A stretch of 64,000 nt of DNA, taken from contig CAYJEY010000006.1 of NCBI GenBank assembly GCA_964369385.1, forward strand, positions 49,860 to 113,859, read 5' to 3'. The translations under genes were made by a program, and so were the position numbers. The notes beneath the pieces were generated by a model. It saw nothing but the letters and a program-made list of their open reading frames with translations. It did not search any database and was not told the origin of the DNA. Positions within the stretch are counted from its first letter, which is position 1, and the number at the start of each line of letters is the position of its first letter. This DNA comes from CALVGQ01 sp964369385. GTDB lineage: Bacteria; Bacillota_I; Bacilli_A; Erysipelotrichales; Erysipelotrichaceae. Below are positions 41,801 through 50,902 of this stretch, in pieces.

Positions 41801-42829
41801 ATGAAAACAATACAAATGAATCTAAAAGATAGAAGCTACCCAATATATCTTGGTCGAGGAATGATTCAAAATGTCTCAAAATACATTTCTCTAGAACGCA
41901 AAGTGTGCATTATTAGTGATGATGGCGTGCCACAAACTTGGATTGATCATGTAGTGAGACAGTGTCCACATGCAATTGTTCACATTGTGAAACAAGGGGA
42001 ACGTTCTAAGTCAATGGGGACATTTGAATCCTGTTTAGAAGTTCTTTTACAACATCAGTTCGGAAGAAAAGACTGTATTATTGCTTTAGGTGGTGGTGTA
42101 GTTGGGGATCTTGCTGGATTTGTAGCAGCAAGCTACATGAGAGGGATTGACTTCATTCAAATTCCAACAACTACTTTATCACAAATCGATAGCTCAATAG
42201 GGGGTAAAGTAGCAATAAATATGAATAAAGTAAAGAACTGTGTTGGCGCATTTTGGCAACCTAAGGCGGTATTTGTTGATCCGGATACATTAAGTACATT
42301 AAGTGCTCGACACTTCAATAGTGGACTCGTTGAAGCAATTAAAGCTGGGTGTTTAGGAGATGAGAAACTTTTATCTTACTTTGAGGATGTTGAACAAAAC
42401 TTAGTGGAAATCTTGTATCGTAGCTTATTATTTAAAAAGCAAATTGTAGAAGAAGATGAAACAGAAACAGGTATTCGTAAAATATTGAATCTAGGCCATA
42501 CATTTGGACATGCCTTTGAAAGTCATGCTCAACTTGGAGAATTATATCATGGTGAAGCGGTTGCGCTAGGGATGCTGATGGTAATACAAGAACAACAAAT
42601 TCATCAACAATTGTATTTATTGTTTCGAGAATTAAATATTCCGCTTAATTATAAAATTGATGTAGAGGCAGTATTTCATTATATTCAATTAGATAAAAAA
42701 GGAGTTGGAGATGCAGTAAGTTTAATTACTTTAGATGAGTTACAAAAACCAATGATAAAAAAAGTTGCATGGGATAAAATCTATCAAATGATTCAGGAGG
42801 CTAAAAATGAAGAGTTCAATTGGAAATAA
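41801..42829 (+). CDS. aroB: 3-dehydroquinate synthase
   Basis: Converts DAHP to 3-dehydroquinate using NAD+ and a divalent metal, second step of the shikimate pathway. 342 residues: IALGGGVVGDLAGFVAASYMRGIDFIQIPTTTLSQIDSSIGGKVAIN carries the NAD and substrate residues, and the metal ligands are in LNLGHTFGHAFES and YHGEAVALGM. AAGGAG before the ATG. First structural gene of the attenuated operon, overlapping aroC by 23 bases. Confidence 0.97.
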   Translation: MKTIQMNLKDRSYPIYLGRGMIQNVSKYISLERKVCIISDDGVPQTWIDHVVRQCPHAIVHIVKQGERSKSMGTFESCLEVLLQHQFGRKDCIIALGGGVVGDLAGFVAASYMRGIDFIQIPTTTLSQIDSSIGGKVAINMNKVKNCVGAFWQPKAVFVDPDTLSTLSARHFNSGLVEAIKAGCLGDEKLLSYFEDVEQNLVEILYRSLLFKKQIVEEDETETGIRKILNLGHTFGHAFESHAQLGELYHGEAVALGMLMVIQEQQIHQQLYLLFRELNIPLNYKIDVEAVFHYIQLDKKGVGDAVSLITLDELQKPMIKKVAWDKIYQMIQEAKNEEFNWK

Positions 42830-43922
42830 TATCGAATTAAGTATATTTGGAGAAAGTCATGGGATTGCGATTGGAGCAATACTAAATGGTTTACCGGCGG
42901 GTATTCAAATCAATGAAAGTGTAATCAAAGCACAAATGGAGCTAAGAAAACCTAAGGGAACAATTTCAACGCAAAGAAAAGAAGCTGATGAGATTGAGAT
43001 TGTGAGTGGAGTCTTTAATGGCACAACCAACGGAACTCCACTTACCATACTCATTAGAAATCAATCACAACACTCAAAAGATTATGATGCACTAAAAAAT
43101 GTAATGCGCCCATCACATGCCGATTATACTGCACAAGTAAAATATCAAGGACATCAAGATTATCGTGGAGGAGGACACTTTTCAGGAAGACTAACTGCTC
43201 CCATTGTTGCTGCAGGAGCGATTTGTATTGAACTGTTAAAACAAAAAGATATTCATATTGCGAGTCATATTGCTCAAATCGCTGGGATTAAAGATGATAG
43301 TTTTTCAATGAATGATGATGAGTGCAGAAAACAAATGCAAGTTTGTAATGAAAATTATTTTGCAACAATTAGTGAATCTGTCCGCCAACAAATGCAAGAG
43401 AGCATTGAACAAGCACGTCAAAACCAAAATTCGGTGGGTGGGTGCATTGAAACAATTGTAACTGGCCTGCCCGCAGGAGTCGGCGAGCCCTATTTTCACT
43501 CTATTGAAAGTACATTAGCGCATTTATTGTTTAGTATAGGTGGAGTAAAAGGTGTTGAGTTTGGACTGGGTTTTGGCTTTGTGCAAGCTACTGGTCAACA
43601 ACATAATGATGCCTTTGAATACATAAACGAGAAAGTTGTGACAAAAACAAATCACAATGGTGGAATTAATGGAGGAATATCAAATGGTATGCCTATTCTT
43701 GTACGCTGTGCTATGAAACCAACACCAAGTATTTATAAGTCTCAAGAAACGATTAATATTCAGTCAAAAGAAAACACGATGCTTGAAATACAAGGACGTC
43801 ATGATCCATGCATTGTTCATCGTGCACGTGTTGTGATTGATAGTTTAGTTGCCTTTGGATTAGTCGATTTATTACTTGAATGTTATGGACCTTCATATTT
43901 CCAAGAGGATAGTCATGATTAA
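42807..43922 (+). CDS. aroC: Chorismate synthase
   Basis: FMN-dependent enzyme making chorismate from EPSP, last common step of the pathway. 371 residues: signature GESHGIAIGAILNGLPAGI, the SxxxGGxxxGxxxG-type regions RGGGHFSGRLTAPIVAAGA and GGINGGISNGMPI, and C-terminal HDPCIVHRARVVIDSLVAF. Seen start ATG 42807 with AGGAGG upstream inside the aroB end. The stop overlaps aroE-aroK by 8 bases. Confidence 0.97.
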   Translation: MKSSIGNNIELSIFGESHGIAIGAILNGLPAGIQINESVIKAQMELRKPKGTISTQRKEADEIEIVSGVFNGTTNGTPLTILIRNQSQHSKDYDALKNVMRPSHADYTAQVKYQGHQDYRGGGHFSGRLTAPIVAAGAICIELLKQKDIHIASHIAQIAGIKDDSFSMNDDECRKQMQVCNENYFATISESVRQQMQESIEQARQNQNSVGGCIETIVTGLPAGVGEPYFHSIESTLAHLLFSIGGVKGVEFGLGFGFVQATGQQHNDAFEYINEKVVTKTNHNGGINGGISNGMPILVRCAMKPTPSIYKSQETINIQSKENTMLEIQGRHDPCIVHRARVVIDSLVAFGLVDLLLECYGPSYFQEDSHD

Positions 43923-45159
43923 GGGGCTACTTGGAAGACATTTGAGCCACAGTTACTCTAAATTAATTCATGAAAATTTATGTGATTATACATATGAGTT
44001 GATTGAACTAGAGCCTGATCAAATTGAAGAATTTTTAAGAGCTAAACAATATGATGCTTTAAATGTAACGATTCCATATAAGCAAGCGGTGATGTCTTGT
44101 TTAGATGAGATTGATATCAAAGCCAAACAAATTCAAGCTGTAAATACCATTGTAAACTGCAATGGAAAGTTGGTTGGGTACAATACAGATTACTATGGAT
44201 TTCAATATACACTTGTCCATCACAAAATTGATGTGAAAAACAAAAAAATAGTTGTCCTCGGAAATGGAGGAGCAAGTAAGGCTGTTGCTGTAGTTCTCCA
44301 AGACATGGGAGCACGTGAAATTATTTTTGTGAAACGAAATATAAGTGATCAAACAATTACTTATGAAACATGTTATGAGTCACACAATGATGCAGATGTC
44401 ATTGTGAATTGCTCACCAGTAGGGATGTTTCCAAATATTGCTGAATCTCCAATTGATCTTACAAAGTTTCAAAAACTCAGTGCTGTGGTTGATTTAATAT
44501 ATAATCCAAATAGAACTCAACTACTCGCACAAGCGCAACTTTTAGGAATTAAGATTGCTGGTGGATTACTTATGCTTGTCGCTCAAGCAGTGAAAGCAAT
44601 TGAATATTTCAATGGAACAAAAATTGATGAGCGAACACTTATTCAACTTGCAACTCAGATGGAATTAGAAAAAAACAATCTTGTATTGATTGGGATGCCA
44701 GGATGTGGTAAATCAAGTGTTGCAAGAGAGCTTGCAAGACAGTTAAATATGCAACACATTGATACAGATGAACTGATTGTAAAGCATATTCAAATGTCCA
44801 TCAAAGAGTATTTCAATATGTATGGCGAAAGTGCATTTCGTCAAGTAGAATCAAAAATTATTCAAGAAGTTTCAAGTCACCAAAATTGTATTATTAGCTG
44901 TGGTGGTGGAGTTGTAAAAAATCAACAAAATATCGTAGAATTAATGAAAAATGGAATTATTATTTATGTTAATCGACCATATGAAAAACTAGTGATGAGT
45001 AGTGATCGTCCACTGAGTCAAAATAGCCAACAGTTACAAGCACTCTATAAAGAACGATTACCACTTTACAAGAAATATGGTGAAAAAGAAGTTATAAATG
45101 ACTCATCAATTATGGAAGCTGTGAATCAATGTATTAAAATAAAAAAGGGAGAGAATTAA
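43915..45159 (+). CDS. aroE-aroK: Shikimate dehydrogenase-shikimate kinase fusion
   Basis: Bifunctional protein of 414 residues that reduces 3-dehydroshikimate to shikimate with NADPH and then phosphorylates shikimate with ATP. Residues 1-255 are AroE: LGRHLSHSYSKLIHE, NVTIPYKQAV (catalytic Lys), NTDYYGF, and the NADP motif LGNGGASKAV. Residues 256-414 are AroK: P-loop GMPGCGKSS (260-268), DTDELI, FRQVESKII (shikimate Arg), CGGGVV and SSDRPLS. ATG 43915 is used because AAGAGGA lies just upstream; an earlier in-frame ATG falls within aroC. The fusion joins consecutive pathway steps in one chain. Confidence 0.95.
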   Translation: MIKGLLGRHLSHSYSKLIHENLCDYTYELIELEPDQIEEFLRAKQYDALNVTIPYKQAVMSCLDEIDIKAKQIQAVNTIVNCNGKLVGYNTDYYGFQYTLVHHKIDVKNKKIVVLGNGGASKAVAVVLQDMGAREIIFVKRNISDQTITYETCYESHNDADVIVNCSPVGMFPNIAESPIDLTKFQKLSAVVDLIYNPNRTQLLAQAQLLGIKIAGGLLMLVAQAVKAIEYFNGTKIDERTLIQLATQMELEKNNLVLIGMPGCGKSSVARELARQLNMQHIDTDELIVKHIQMSIKEYFNMYGESAFRQVESKIIQEVSSHQNCIISCGGGVVKNQQNIVELMKNGIIIYVNRPYEKLVMSSDRPLSQNSQQLQALYKERLPLYKKYGEKEVINDSSIMEAVNQCIKIKKGEN

Positions 45160-45161
45160 TT

Positions 45162-46178
45162 ATGATTATTACACTAAAAAAAGGAACATCACAAACAGAT
45201 ATTGAACAATTACGATTAACGTTAGAAAATCAAGGTGTTAAAGTTAATTATATTTCAGGAGAAAACCATGATGTATTTGGTCTAGTTGGAGATACTGCAT
45301 CATTAGATGAACGTAAAATTCAAGCTCATGAATGTGTTGAAAATGTAACACGAATAGCTGCTCCATATAAACTTGCCAATCGTCAATTTCATCCAGAGGA
45401 TAGCATTATCAAAGTGGGGAATCTAGAAATAGGTGGAAATAAACCAATTGTGATTATGGGAGGGCCATGTTCAGTAGAAGGCTTAGACCAAATTACGACA
45501 ATCGCGTGTGAAGTGAAAGATGCTGGTGCAAAGATGCTACGAGGTGGTGCTTATAAACCGCGCACAAGTCCATATGCTTTTCAAGGAATGCAAACGGAAG
45601 GGATTCTTGCAATGTGCTCAGCGCGAGAAAAAACAGGAATGCCAATTGTATCTGAGTTAATGAGTAGTGATAAGATTGATGAGTTTGAGGAACATGTAGA
45701 TTTAATTCAAATTGGTGCAAGAAACATGCAAAACTTTGAATTGTTAAAAGCACTTGGGCGCTGCAAAAAACCAATATTATTGAAACGCGGACTTGCCAAT
45801 ACAATTGAAGAATGGATTATGTCTGCTGAGTATATCATGGCAAATGGAAATCCAAATGTCATTTTATGTGAGCGTGGAATTCGCACTTATGAAAAGTATA
45901 CACGTAATACACTCGATTTAAGTGCTGTTCCAGTAATTAAAGAGCGTACGCATTTACCTATCGTTATTGATCCATCTCATGCAACAGGCGATTGGAAGCT
46001 TGTTGAATCGATGAGTCTTGCGGCAGTTGCGGCAGGCGCAGATGGATTAATAATTGAGGTTCATGATAAACCAGAGTGTGCATGGAGTGATGGTGCACAA
46101 AGCTTAAAGCCTGCAAAATTTAAAAAATTAGTTGAAAAAGCACGTATTGTAGCATCTGCGGTAGGGAGAGAAATTTAA
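45162..46178 (+). CDS. aroF: 3-deoxy-7-phosphoheptulonate (DAHP) synthase, type I-beta
   Basis: Condenses PEP and erythrose 4-phosphate, the first committed step. 338 residues: an N-terminal ferredoxin-like regulatory domain (about 1-70, MIITLKKGTSQTDIEQL...VFGLVGD) as in Thermotoga-type enzymes, then the barrel with MGGPCSVEG, LRGGAYKPRTSPYAFQG, ILLKRGLANTIEEW and DPSHATG. The N-terminal domain is the allosteric Phe/Tyr site in related enzymes, so feedback inhibition may add to the attenuator. Two bases after aroE-aroK. Confidence 0.96.
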   Translation: MIITLKKGTSQTDIEQLRLTLENQGVKVNYISGENHDVFGLVGDTASLDERKIQAHECVENVTRIAAPYKLANRQFHPEDSIIKVGNLEIGGNKPIVIMGGPCSVEGLDQITTIACEVKDAGAKMLRGGAYKPRTSPYAFQGMQTEGILAMCSAREKTGMPIVSELMSSDKIDEFEEHVDLIQIGARNMQNFELLKALGRCKKPILLKRGLANTIEEWIMSAEYIMANGNPNVILCERGIRTYEKYTRNTLDLSAVPVIKERTHLPIVIDPSHATGDWKLVESMSLAAVAAGADGLIIEVHDKPECAWSDGAQSLKPAKFKKLVEKARIVASAVGREI

Positions 46179-47458
46179 TGAAAGTTCAAGTTTTTCCAGG
46201 ACGAATTCAAGCTAATACGATTAAAATACCACCAAGCAAATCAATGGCTCATCGGGCAATTATTTGTGCAGCTTTAGCACAAGGAAAAAGTACGATTACA
46301 AATGTCGATTATTCTGTAGATATTAAAACAACGATTGAAGGAATGCGCTCATTAGGAGCAAAAATAGATATGTTTGATGATTATGTAGTTGTGGAAGGAA
46401 TTCCAGACTTTAATCATTTAAGCGCGCGAGAAATTCAGTGTAATGAATCCGGTACAACATTGCGCTTCTTCATACCTATCTTTTCGCTTTGCGACCAACC
46501 CGTACGATTTGTTGGAAAAAATAGATTACTTAAACGTCCACAATCTTTATATGAAGAAATCTTTAAACAACAGGGTTGTCGTTATATGCATAATGAACAA
46601 TATATTGAAGTTAATGGGGCAATAAGAGGTGGGGAGTTATCTATACGCGGTGATGTATCTAGTCAATTCATCTCAGGTTTACTGCTTGCATTACCACATT
46701 GCAAAGTAGATTCACGCATCCATATTAGTGCTCCTTTTGAGTCAAAGAGCTATGTTGACTTAACAATTCAAATGATGAAAAAATTTGGTGTTCATGCTTA
46801 CTTCGAGGATGATTTAACATTAGTCATTCCTGGAAATCAAAGATTTATTGCCCACGATGAGTGTGTAGAGGGTGATTATAGTCAGTTGGGATTTTTTGGA
46901 GTATTAGGGGCTATTAATCAATCTTTAAGTTGTACTGGTTTATCACATGATTCACTACAAGGAGATAAACAGTTGTTAGATATTTTTAAAGCAATGAATT
47001 TAAATGTAGAATCAATTGATGGTGGGTACCATTTTCACCAATCAAATGCACATGCGACAGTGATGGATATGAATAATTGTCCAGACTTAGGTCCTATTTT
47101 AAGTGTTCTTGCCTCATTTGCTCATGGGAAAGTGAAAATGATCAATGCAGGACGTCTTCGCATTAAAGAAAGTGATAGAATTGCTGCAATGGAGAGTGAA
47201 CTTCAAAAGGTAGGTGTTCGCATCTCGAGTACTTATGATGAAGTATTCATTGAAGGTCCTTCAGTTTGGAAAGGAAACCTTGAAGTTAGTGGTCATAAAG
47301 ATCATCGTATCGTTATGGCGATGGCGATTGGTGCAACTATGGCGCAAGGTCCCATTACAATTAGTGAAGCGGAAAGTATTTCTAAAAGTTATCCTGGATT
47401 CTTTGATGATTTAAGAAGTTTGGGTATTCGTGTTGAGGTACTTGATGATGAAAACTGA
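46178..47458 (+). CDS. aroA: EPSP synthase (3-phosphoshikimate 1-carboxyvinyltransferase)
   Basis: Transfers the enolpyruvyl group of PEP to shikimate 3-phosphate. 426 residues with IPPSKSMAHRAIICAALAQGKS (N-terminal Lys/Ser/Arg substrate residues), NESGTTLRFFIPIFSL, RPQSLYEE, SSQFISGLLLALP, and RIKESDRIAAMESEL. The sequence following NESG is TTLRFF rather than the class I NAGTAMR, so it resembles class II or divergent bacterial enzymes. Start overlaps the aroF stop by one base; end overlaps tyrA. Confidence 0.96.
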   Translation: MKVQVFPGRIQANTIKIPPSKSMAHRAIICAALAQGKSTITNVDYSVDIKTTIEGMRSLGAKIDMFDDYVVVEGIPDFNHLSAREIQCNESGTTLRFFIPIFSLCDQPVRFVGKNRLLKRPQSLYEEIFKQQGCRYMHNEQYIEVNGAIRGGELSIRGDVSSQFISGLLLALPHCKVDSRIHISAPFESKSYVDLTIQMMKKFGVHAYFEDDLTLVIPGNQRFIAHDECVEGDYSQLGFFGVLGAINQSLSCTGLSHDSLQGDKQLLDIFKAMNLNVESIDGGYHFHQSNAHATVMDMNNCPDLGPILSVLASFAHGKVKMINAGRLRIKESDRIAAMESELQKVGVRISSTYDEVFIEGPSVWKGNLEVSGHKDHRIVMAMAIGATMAQGPITISEAESISKSYPGFFDDLRSLGIRVEVLDDEN

Positions 47459-48296
47459 TTTTAGTGTATTAATTGTAGGCTTAGGTTTAATTGGTGGTAG
47501 CTATGCGCGTGGATTAAGTGAAGCAGGAGTTCACGTTGAGGCAATTGATATTAATCCACAAAGCATTCAGTATGCCCTTGAAAAGAAATGGATAAAGAAT
47601 GGGGCTACTCATCTGGAAACAAAGCTACTTGAAAAGGCAGATATCATTATTTTAGGATTATATCCATGTGATGTCATTGACTGGGTAAGAAATGCGTTGC
47701 CGCTCATAAAGAAAGGAACCATCATTACTGATGTGACCGGGATAAAAGGGGCGATTACAAAAGATATACAAGAACTTTTAGATGGTTATGCAGAGTTTAT
47801 TGCCTCACATCCAATGGCGGGGAAAGAAGTTAGTGGAGTGGAGTATAGTGATCCTTCAATATTTAAAAATGCTAATTTTATCATTACACCAACCGATGAA
47901 AATACGTTTAAAGCGATTGAAACTATTAGAAACATAGCTAAAATACTTAATTTCAAGACAGTTTCAACTCTAAGTGTAGATGAACATGATGAAATGATAG
48001 CCTTTTTATCACAATTAACTCACGTAATAGCAGTAACGTTAATGAATACAAATGACAATACTCATTTGGTCGATTATACGGGGGATAGTTTTCGAGACCT
48101 TACACGAATTGCCAAAATTAATGAACATTTATGGTCTCAGTTATTTATTATGAACAAAGAGAAACTGCTTGTACAAATTAGCGATTTTCAGCAAGAACTA
48201 GCTCATTTTAAACAAGTATTAGAAACTGAACAAATAGATGAAATGAAAAGATTGTTTGTGCAATCAACAAATCGAAGAAAAAGATTTGATAAGTGA
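47445..48296 (+). CDS. tyrA: Prephenate dehydrogenase
   Basis: NAD-dependent oxidative decarboxylation of prephenate to 4-hydroxyphenylpyruvate for tyrosine. 283 residues: Rossmann motif VGLGLIGGSYARGL, SHPMAGKEVSGVEYSD (catalytic His), and QLTHVIAVTLMNT. No chorismate mutase or ACT domain is fused to it, and none is encoded in the operon, nor is pheA; those must lie elsewhere. Start ATG 47445 (GAGG 6 nt upstream; ATG 47448 is equally possible) overlaps aroA. Confidence 0.94.
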   Translation: MMKTDFSVLIVGLGLIGGSYARGLSEAGVHVEAIDINPQSIQYALEKKWIKNGATHLETKLLEKADIIILGLYPCDVIDWVRNALPLIKKGTIITDVTGIKGAITKDIQELLDGYAEFIASHPMAGKEVSGVEYSDPSIFKNANFIITPTDENTFKAIETIRNIAKILNFKTVSTLSVDEHDEMIAFLSQLTHVIAVTLMNTNDNTHLVDYTGDSFRDLTRIAKINEHLWSQLFIMNKEKLLVQISDFQQELAHFKQVLETEQIDEMKRLFVQSTNRRKRFDK

Positions 48297-48303
48297 GGAG
48301 ATA

Positions 48304-48750
48304 ATGAAAATATTAATACTAAATGGCCCAAACATTAATATGATTGGGATTCGTGAGACAAATGTTTATGGTGTAATGACATATCAGAATGTAGTTAAAA
48401 CACTAGAAGATGCGGCAAAAGAGAGAAATCTTGAAGTAATTATTCAGCAAAGTAATCATGAAGGTGTACTTGTCGATAAGATTCAACAAGCATACTTTGA
48501 TCAAATAGACGGAGTCATTATAAATCCGGCTGCTTATACTCATACAAGCGTTGCAATTTTAGATGCTATTAAGGCCATTGCACCTATTCCAGTTGTTGAA
48601 GTGCACTTTTCAGATATTCATTCACGAGAGACTTTTCGACATCATTCATACGCTGCAATGGGATGTGTTGCGCAAATTGCAGGCGAAGGTGTCCAAAGCT
48701 ATGTTAAGGCAATGGATTACTTGATTCAAATCTTAGCAGATAAAAACTGA
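48304..48750 (+). CDS. aroQ: 3-dehydroquinate dehydratase, type II
   Basis: Removes water from 3-dehydroquinate to form 3-dehydroshikimate; dodecameric type II enzyme. 148 residues: LILNGPNINMIGIRETNVYG (catalytic Tyr), QQSNHEGVLVDKIQQA, INPAAYTHTSVAILDAI, and EVHFSDIHSRETFRHHSY. ATG 48304 follows GAGGAG; the frame is open further upstream within tyrA. Last gene of the operon; with aroB, aroC, aroE-aroK, aroF and aroA it completes the chorismate pathway. Confidence 0.97.
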   Translation: MKILILNGPNINMIGIRETNVYGVMTYQNVVKTLEDAAKERNLEVIIQQSNHEGVLVDKIQQAYFDQIDGVIINPAAYTHTSVAILDAIKAIAPIPVVEVHFSDIHSRETFRHHSYAAMGCVAQIAGEGVQSYVKAMDYLIQILADKN

Positions 48751-48757
48751 TGAAAAA

Positions 48758-48788
48758 AACAACACTTCACATTGAGTGTTGTTTTTTA
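48758..48788. terminator. Bidirectional terminator after the aro operon
   Basis: AACAACACT pairs with AGTGTTGTT around an 8-nt loop, with A7 to the left and T6 to the right. It sits between the convergent aroQ and LacI-family genes. Confidence 0.88.
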
Positions 48789-49787
48789 TTTTCTTGGCCC
48801 GCATGATTCACGTATCACTAATTCACAAGGAATAACAATTTTTCTTGGGTATACTTTTTTAAGAGAACGCATCTCCAATAAAGTCATTGCAGCGATTTCA
48901 CCCATTTTCTCACTTGGTGCATTCACTGTAGTAAGTGGCGGGTTACTGAATGCGCTGGAAGGATCATTGTTGAAGGCGATAATTGAAATATCATGAGGAA
49001 TGATCAAATTGTATTCTGATAGTGCTCGCATCGCACCTAATGCAATGGGGTCACTAGCTGCAAATATGGCAGTAGGTAATTCACCGCTCGTAATCATTTC
49101 TTTCATCATTGCGTAACCTGACTCTAGCGTGAATTCAGCTTGTTTTATAAATCGTTTATAACTTATGCTATTTTGGTTGCAATAGTCCTCGAAATATTGA
49201 CGACGTTTATCGATGTACTCCTCATTGTCAGAAGTAGATTCTATTCCACCTAAGAATCCTATTTTGCGATGCCCAAGTCCTACTAAGTGATTCATGATGT
49301 CGATTACAGCATTTTTAAAATCCAAACAAATTGTGTTTACATAAATACGTTCCATATCCATGTCAACAAAAATTAAATGCTCTGTCGTTTTTCTAAATTC
49401 TGCAATCTCTTCTTTGGAAAATTTTCCAATACAAATCAATGCATCCAATGAATTTAAATCTAACTTTTGTCCATCATTCTTGAAGAAACGCACAATTTCT
49501 ACATTGTTTTTGTTTAGGGCGTTTTCCGTACCGATACGTATTCCTAAGTAGAATGGGTCTCTTAACTCTCGTTCCATTGAATACCATTGAACAATTCCGA
49601 TACGAAGTGGTTTATAGTTGTTGCGGCGATTGAATTTTCTTTTTATGTAACCTAAATTTTTTGCTTCTTCAAGGACACGATTACGTGTAGCCTCGGGGAC
49701 TTTCAAAGTAGGGTCGTGATTGAGGATTCGTGATACTGAAGCAGATGACAAACCAGTTTTTTCTGCGATATCTTTGATAGTAATCAT
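48786..49787 (-). CDS. LacI/GalR-family transcriptional regulator
   Basis: 333 residues: N-terminal helix-turn-helix and hinge (residues 1-48, TIKDIAEKTGLSSASVSRILNHD) and a periplasmic-binding-like effector domain (LRIGIVQWYSMERELRDPFYLGIRIGTENAL ... GHRKIGFLGG ... AIFAASDPIALGAMRAL). The effector domain is most like those of sugar-responsive repressors such as the galactoside/MsmR group. It has no sugar transport or catabolic gene beside it, so the target genes are unknown and may lie outside. A palindrome lies 100 bases upstream of the gene, listed separately. Confidence 0.93.
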   Translation of the reverse strand: MITIKDIAEKTGLSSASVSRILNHDPTLKVPEATRNRVLEEAKNLGYIKRKFNRRNNYKPLRIGIVQWYSMERELRDPFYLGIRIGTENALNKNNVEIVRFFKNDGQKLDLNSLDALICIGKFSKEEIAEFRKTTEHLIFVDMDMERIYVNTICLDFKNAVIDIMNHLVGLGHRKIGFLGGIESTSDNEEYIDKRRQYFEDYCNQNSISYKRFIKQAEFTLESGYAMMKEMITSGELPTAIFAASDPIALGAMRALSEYNLIIPHDISIIAFNNDPSSAFSNPPLTTVNAPSEKMGEIAAMTLLEMRSLKKVYPRKIVIPCELVIRESCGPRK

Positions 49788-49889
49788 GTTTTTTCCTCGG
49801 CTTTCTTTACTTAAATTTACTTTTTTTTTACTAGAATGTCAATTATTTAATCACATTTTGAAAGGGTTTTCTATGTATTTGTATATTAA

Positions 49890-49903
49890 AAGTGTATACG
49901 CTT
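49890..49903. promoter_or_regulatory. Possible LacI-family operator
   Basis: AAGTGTATACGCTT is a 14-bp near-palindrome with one mismatched pair, centred on GTATAC, and lies between the LacI gene (minus) and the XpaC-like gene (plus). It has the form of LacI-family sites but could be chance in AT-rich DNA. Confidence 0.35.
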
Positions 49904-49942
49904 ACTTTTTTCTAAATATTTTTAACTCTAAATTTTTTATGA

Positions 49943-49948
49943 TATAAT
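49943..49948 (+). promoter_or_regulatory. -10 element of the xpaC-like/telA cluster
   Basis: TATAAT lies 24 nt before the XpaC-like ATG, with GAGAGGGG in between. No strong -35 is seen. Confidence 0.5.
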
Positions 49949-49972
49949 AAAATGTATTGAGAGGGGATCAAC

Positions 49973-50902
49973 ATGAAATCAAGTATTATATTTTTCATTA
50001 TTGTCGGATTATTCTTTTTTAGTGGTCCGCTTAACTTAAATTTTAGTGATATATTTGTGTTTTGGCTTCTTGCTTCAATTCTAAATTCTATCTTTAAAAA
50101 AACATTAAAAAAATGGAAAAGTGATCGCGAGAAGGAAAAAGAAATGAGAGAGTTAAGGAAGCGGAGAACTTCTTTATCAAAATCACAACTGAGTCTTCTT
50201 AAAAGTGTTCTACAAAGCACAATCGATAAATATGGAGAAGTAAAGATAACACCTGAAATTTCACTTGAGGCAAAGGATAATCAATTTACTAATTTTGATG
50301 ACTTGACTGTGTCGTACTATGAGGAAACAATATGTAGTGTAGATGAACTTGGCTTAAAGTATGTTGACTATTATAATAAGTTATTAGAATTTGTTATTGT
50401 TAAGTATACTCAAACAACACAAGCACAGCAAAAGCCAAGTGAGGTTGCACCAACCCCAAGTAGCACTAGCAAGGTTGAATATTTTATTAACTCGTTATCT
50501 GCATCAAGTCAGTTAATTAAAGATGTTAAGGTAAATCAAGATTTAAGTAAAACGATTGAACATTTAAAACAAATTCAATTCTTACAAAAGCATTATCCTG
50601 ATTGTGAGGATAAACTTAAAAAGTTATTCTCTTATTATTTACCTATTTTAGTTGAAATACTAGCTAGTTATGCCACACTAGAAAAATCAATGACTCATAT
50701 GCAGGAATTAGAATCTACGCGTGAGCGATTATTAAAAACTATTTCGCTTATTCAACAGGCAATGAAGACAATTTCAGCTTCTATTTATGAGGAAGATTTA
50801 GATAACATGAGTGCTGACATAAGTACTTTAGAAGCCATCTTAAGAAAAGATGGCCTTATTGAAGACGGCTCAATCCATAGTTTCAAAGAGGAGGGTAAAT
50901 AG
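49973..50902 (+). CDS. XpaC-like membrane protein
   Basis: 309 residues: two N-terminal membrane segments (about 5-40), a basic linker, then a helical domain. The C-terminal pattern KLKKLFSYYLPILVEILASYATLE ... ISTLEAILRKDGL fits the XpaC family (wrongly named for chromogenic phosphate hydrolysis), which is usually paired with TelA. Here telA is three genes downstream. The region between about residues 60 and 150 is unlike other XpaC proteins. First gene of a four-gene cluster joined by overlaps. Function of the family is unknown; links to envelope stress and toxic anion tolerance are by association. Confidence 0.78.
   Translation: MKSSIIFFIIVGLFFFSGPLNLNFSDIFVFWLLASILNSIFKKTLKKWKSDREKEKEMRELRKRRTSLSKSQLSLLKSVLQSTIDKYGEVKITPEISLEAKDNQFTNFDDLTVSYYEETICSVDELGLKYVDYYNKLLEFVIVKYTQTTQAQQKPSEVAPTPSSTSKVEYFINSLSASSQLIKDVKVNQDLSKTIEHLKQIQFLQKHYPDCEDKLKKLFSYYLPILVEILASYATLEKSMTHMQELESTRERLLKTISLIQQAMKTISASIYEEDLDNMSADISTLEAILRKDGLIEDGSIHSFKEEGK

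Noticed and set aside
49912..50220. 102-codon minus-strand frame over the start of the XpaC-like gene
   Set aside because: Overlaps the promoter and start of a supported gene, with no ribosome site or homology seen.
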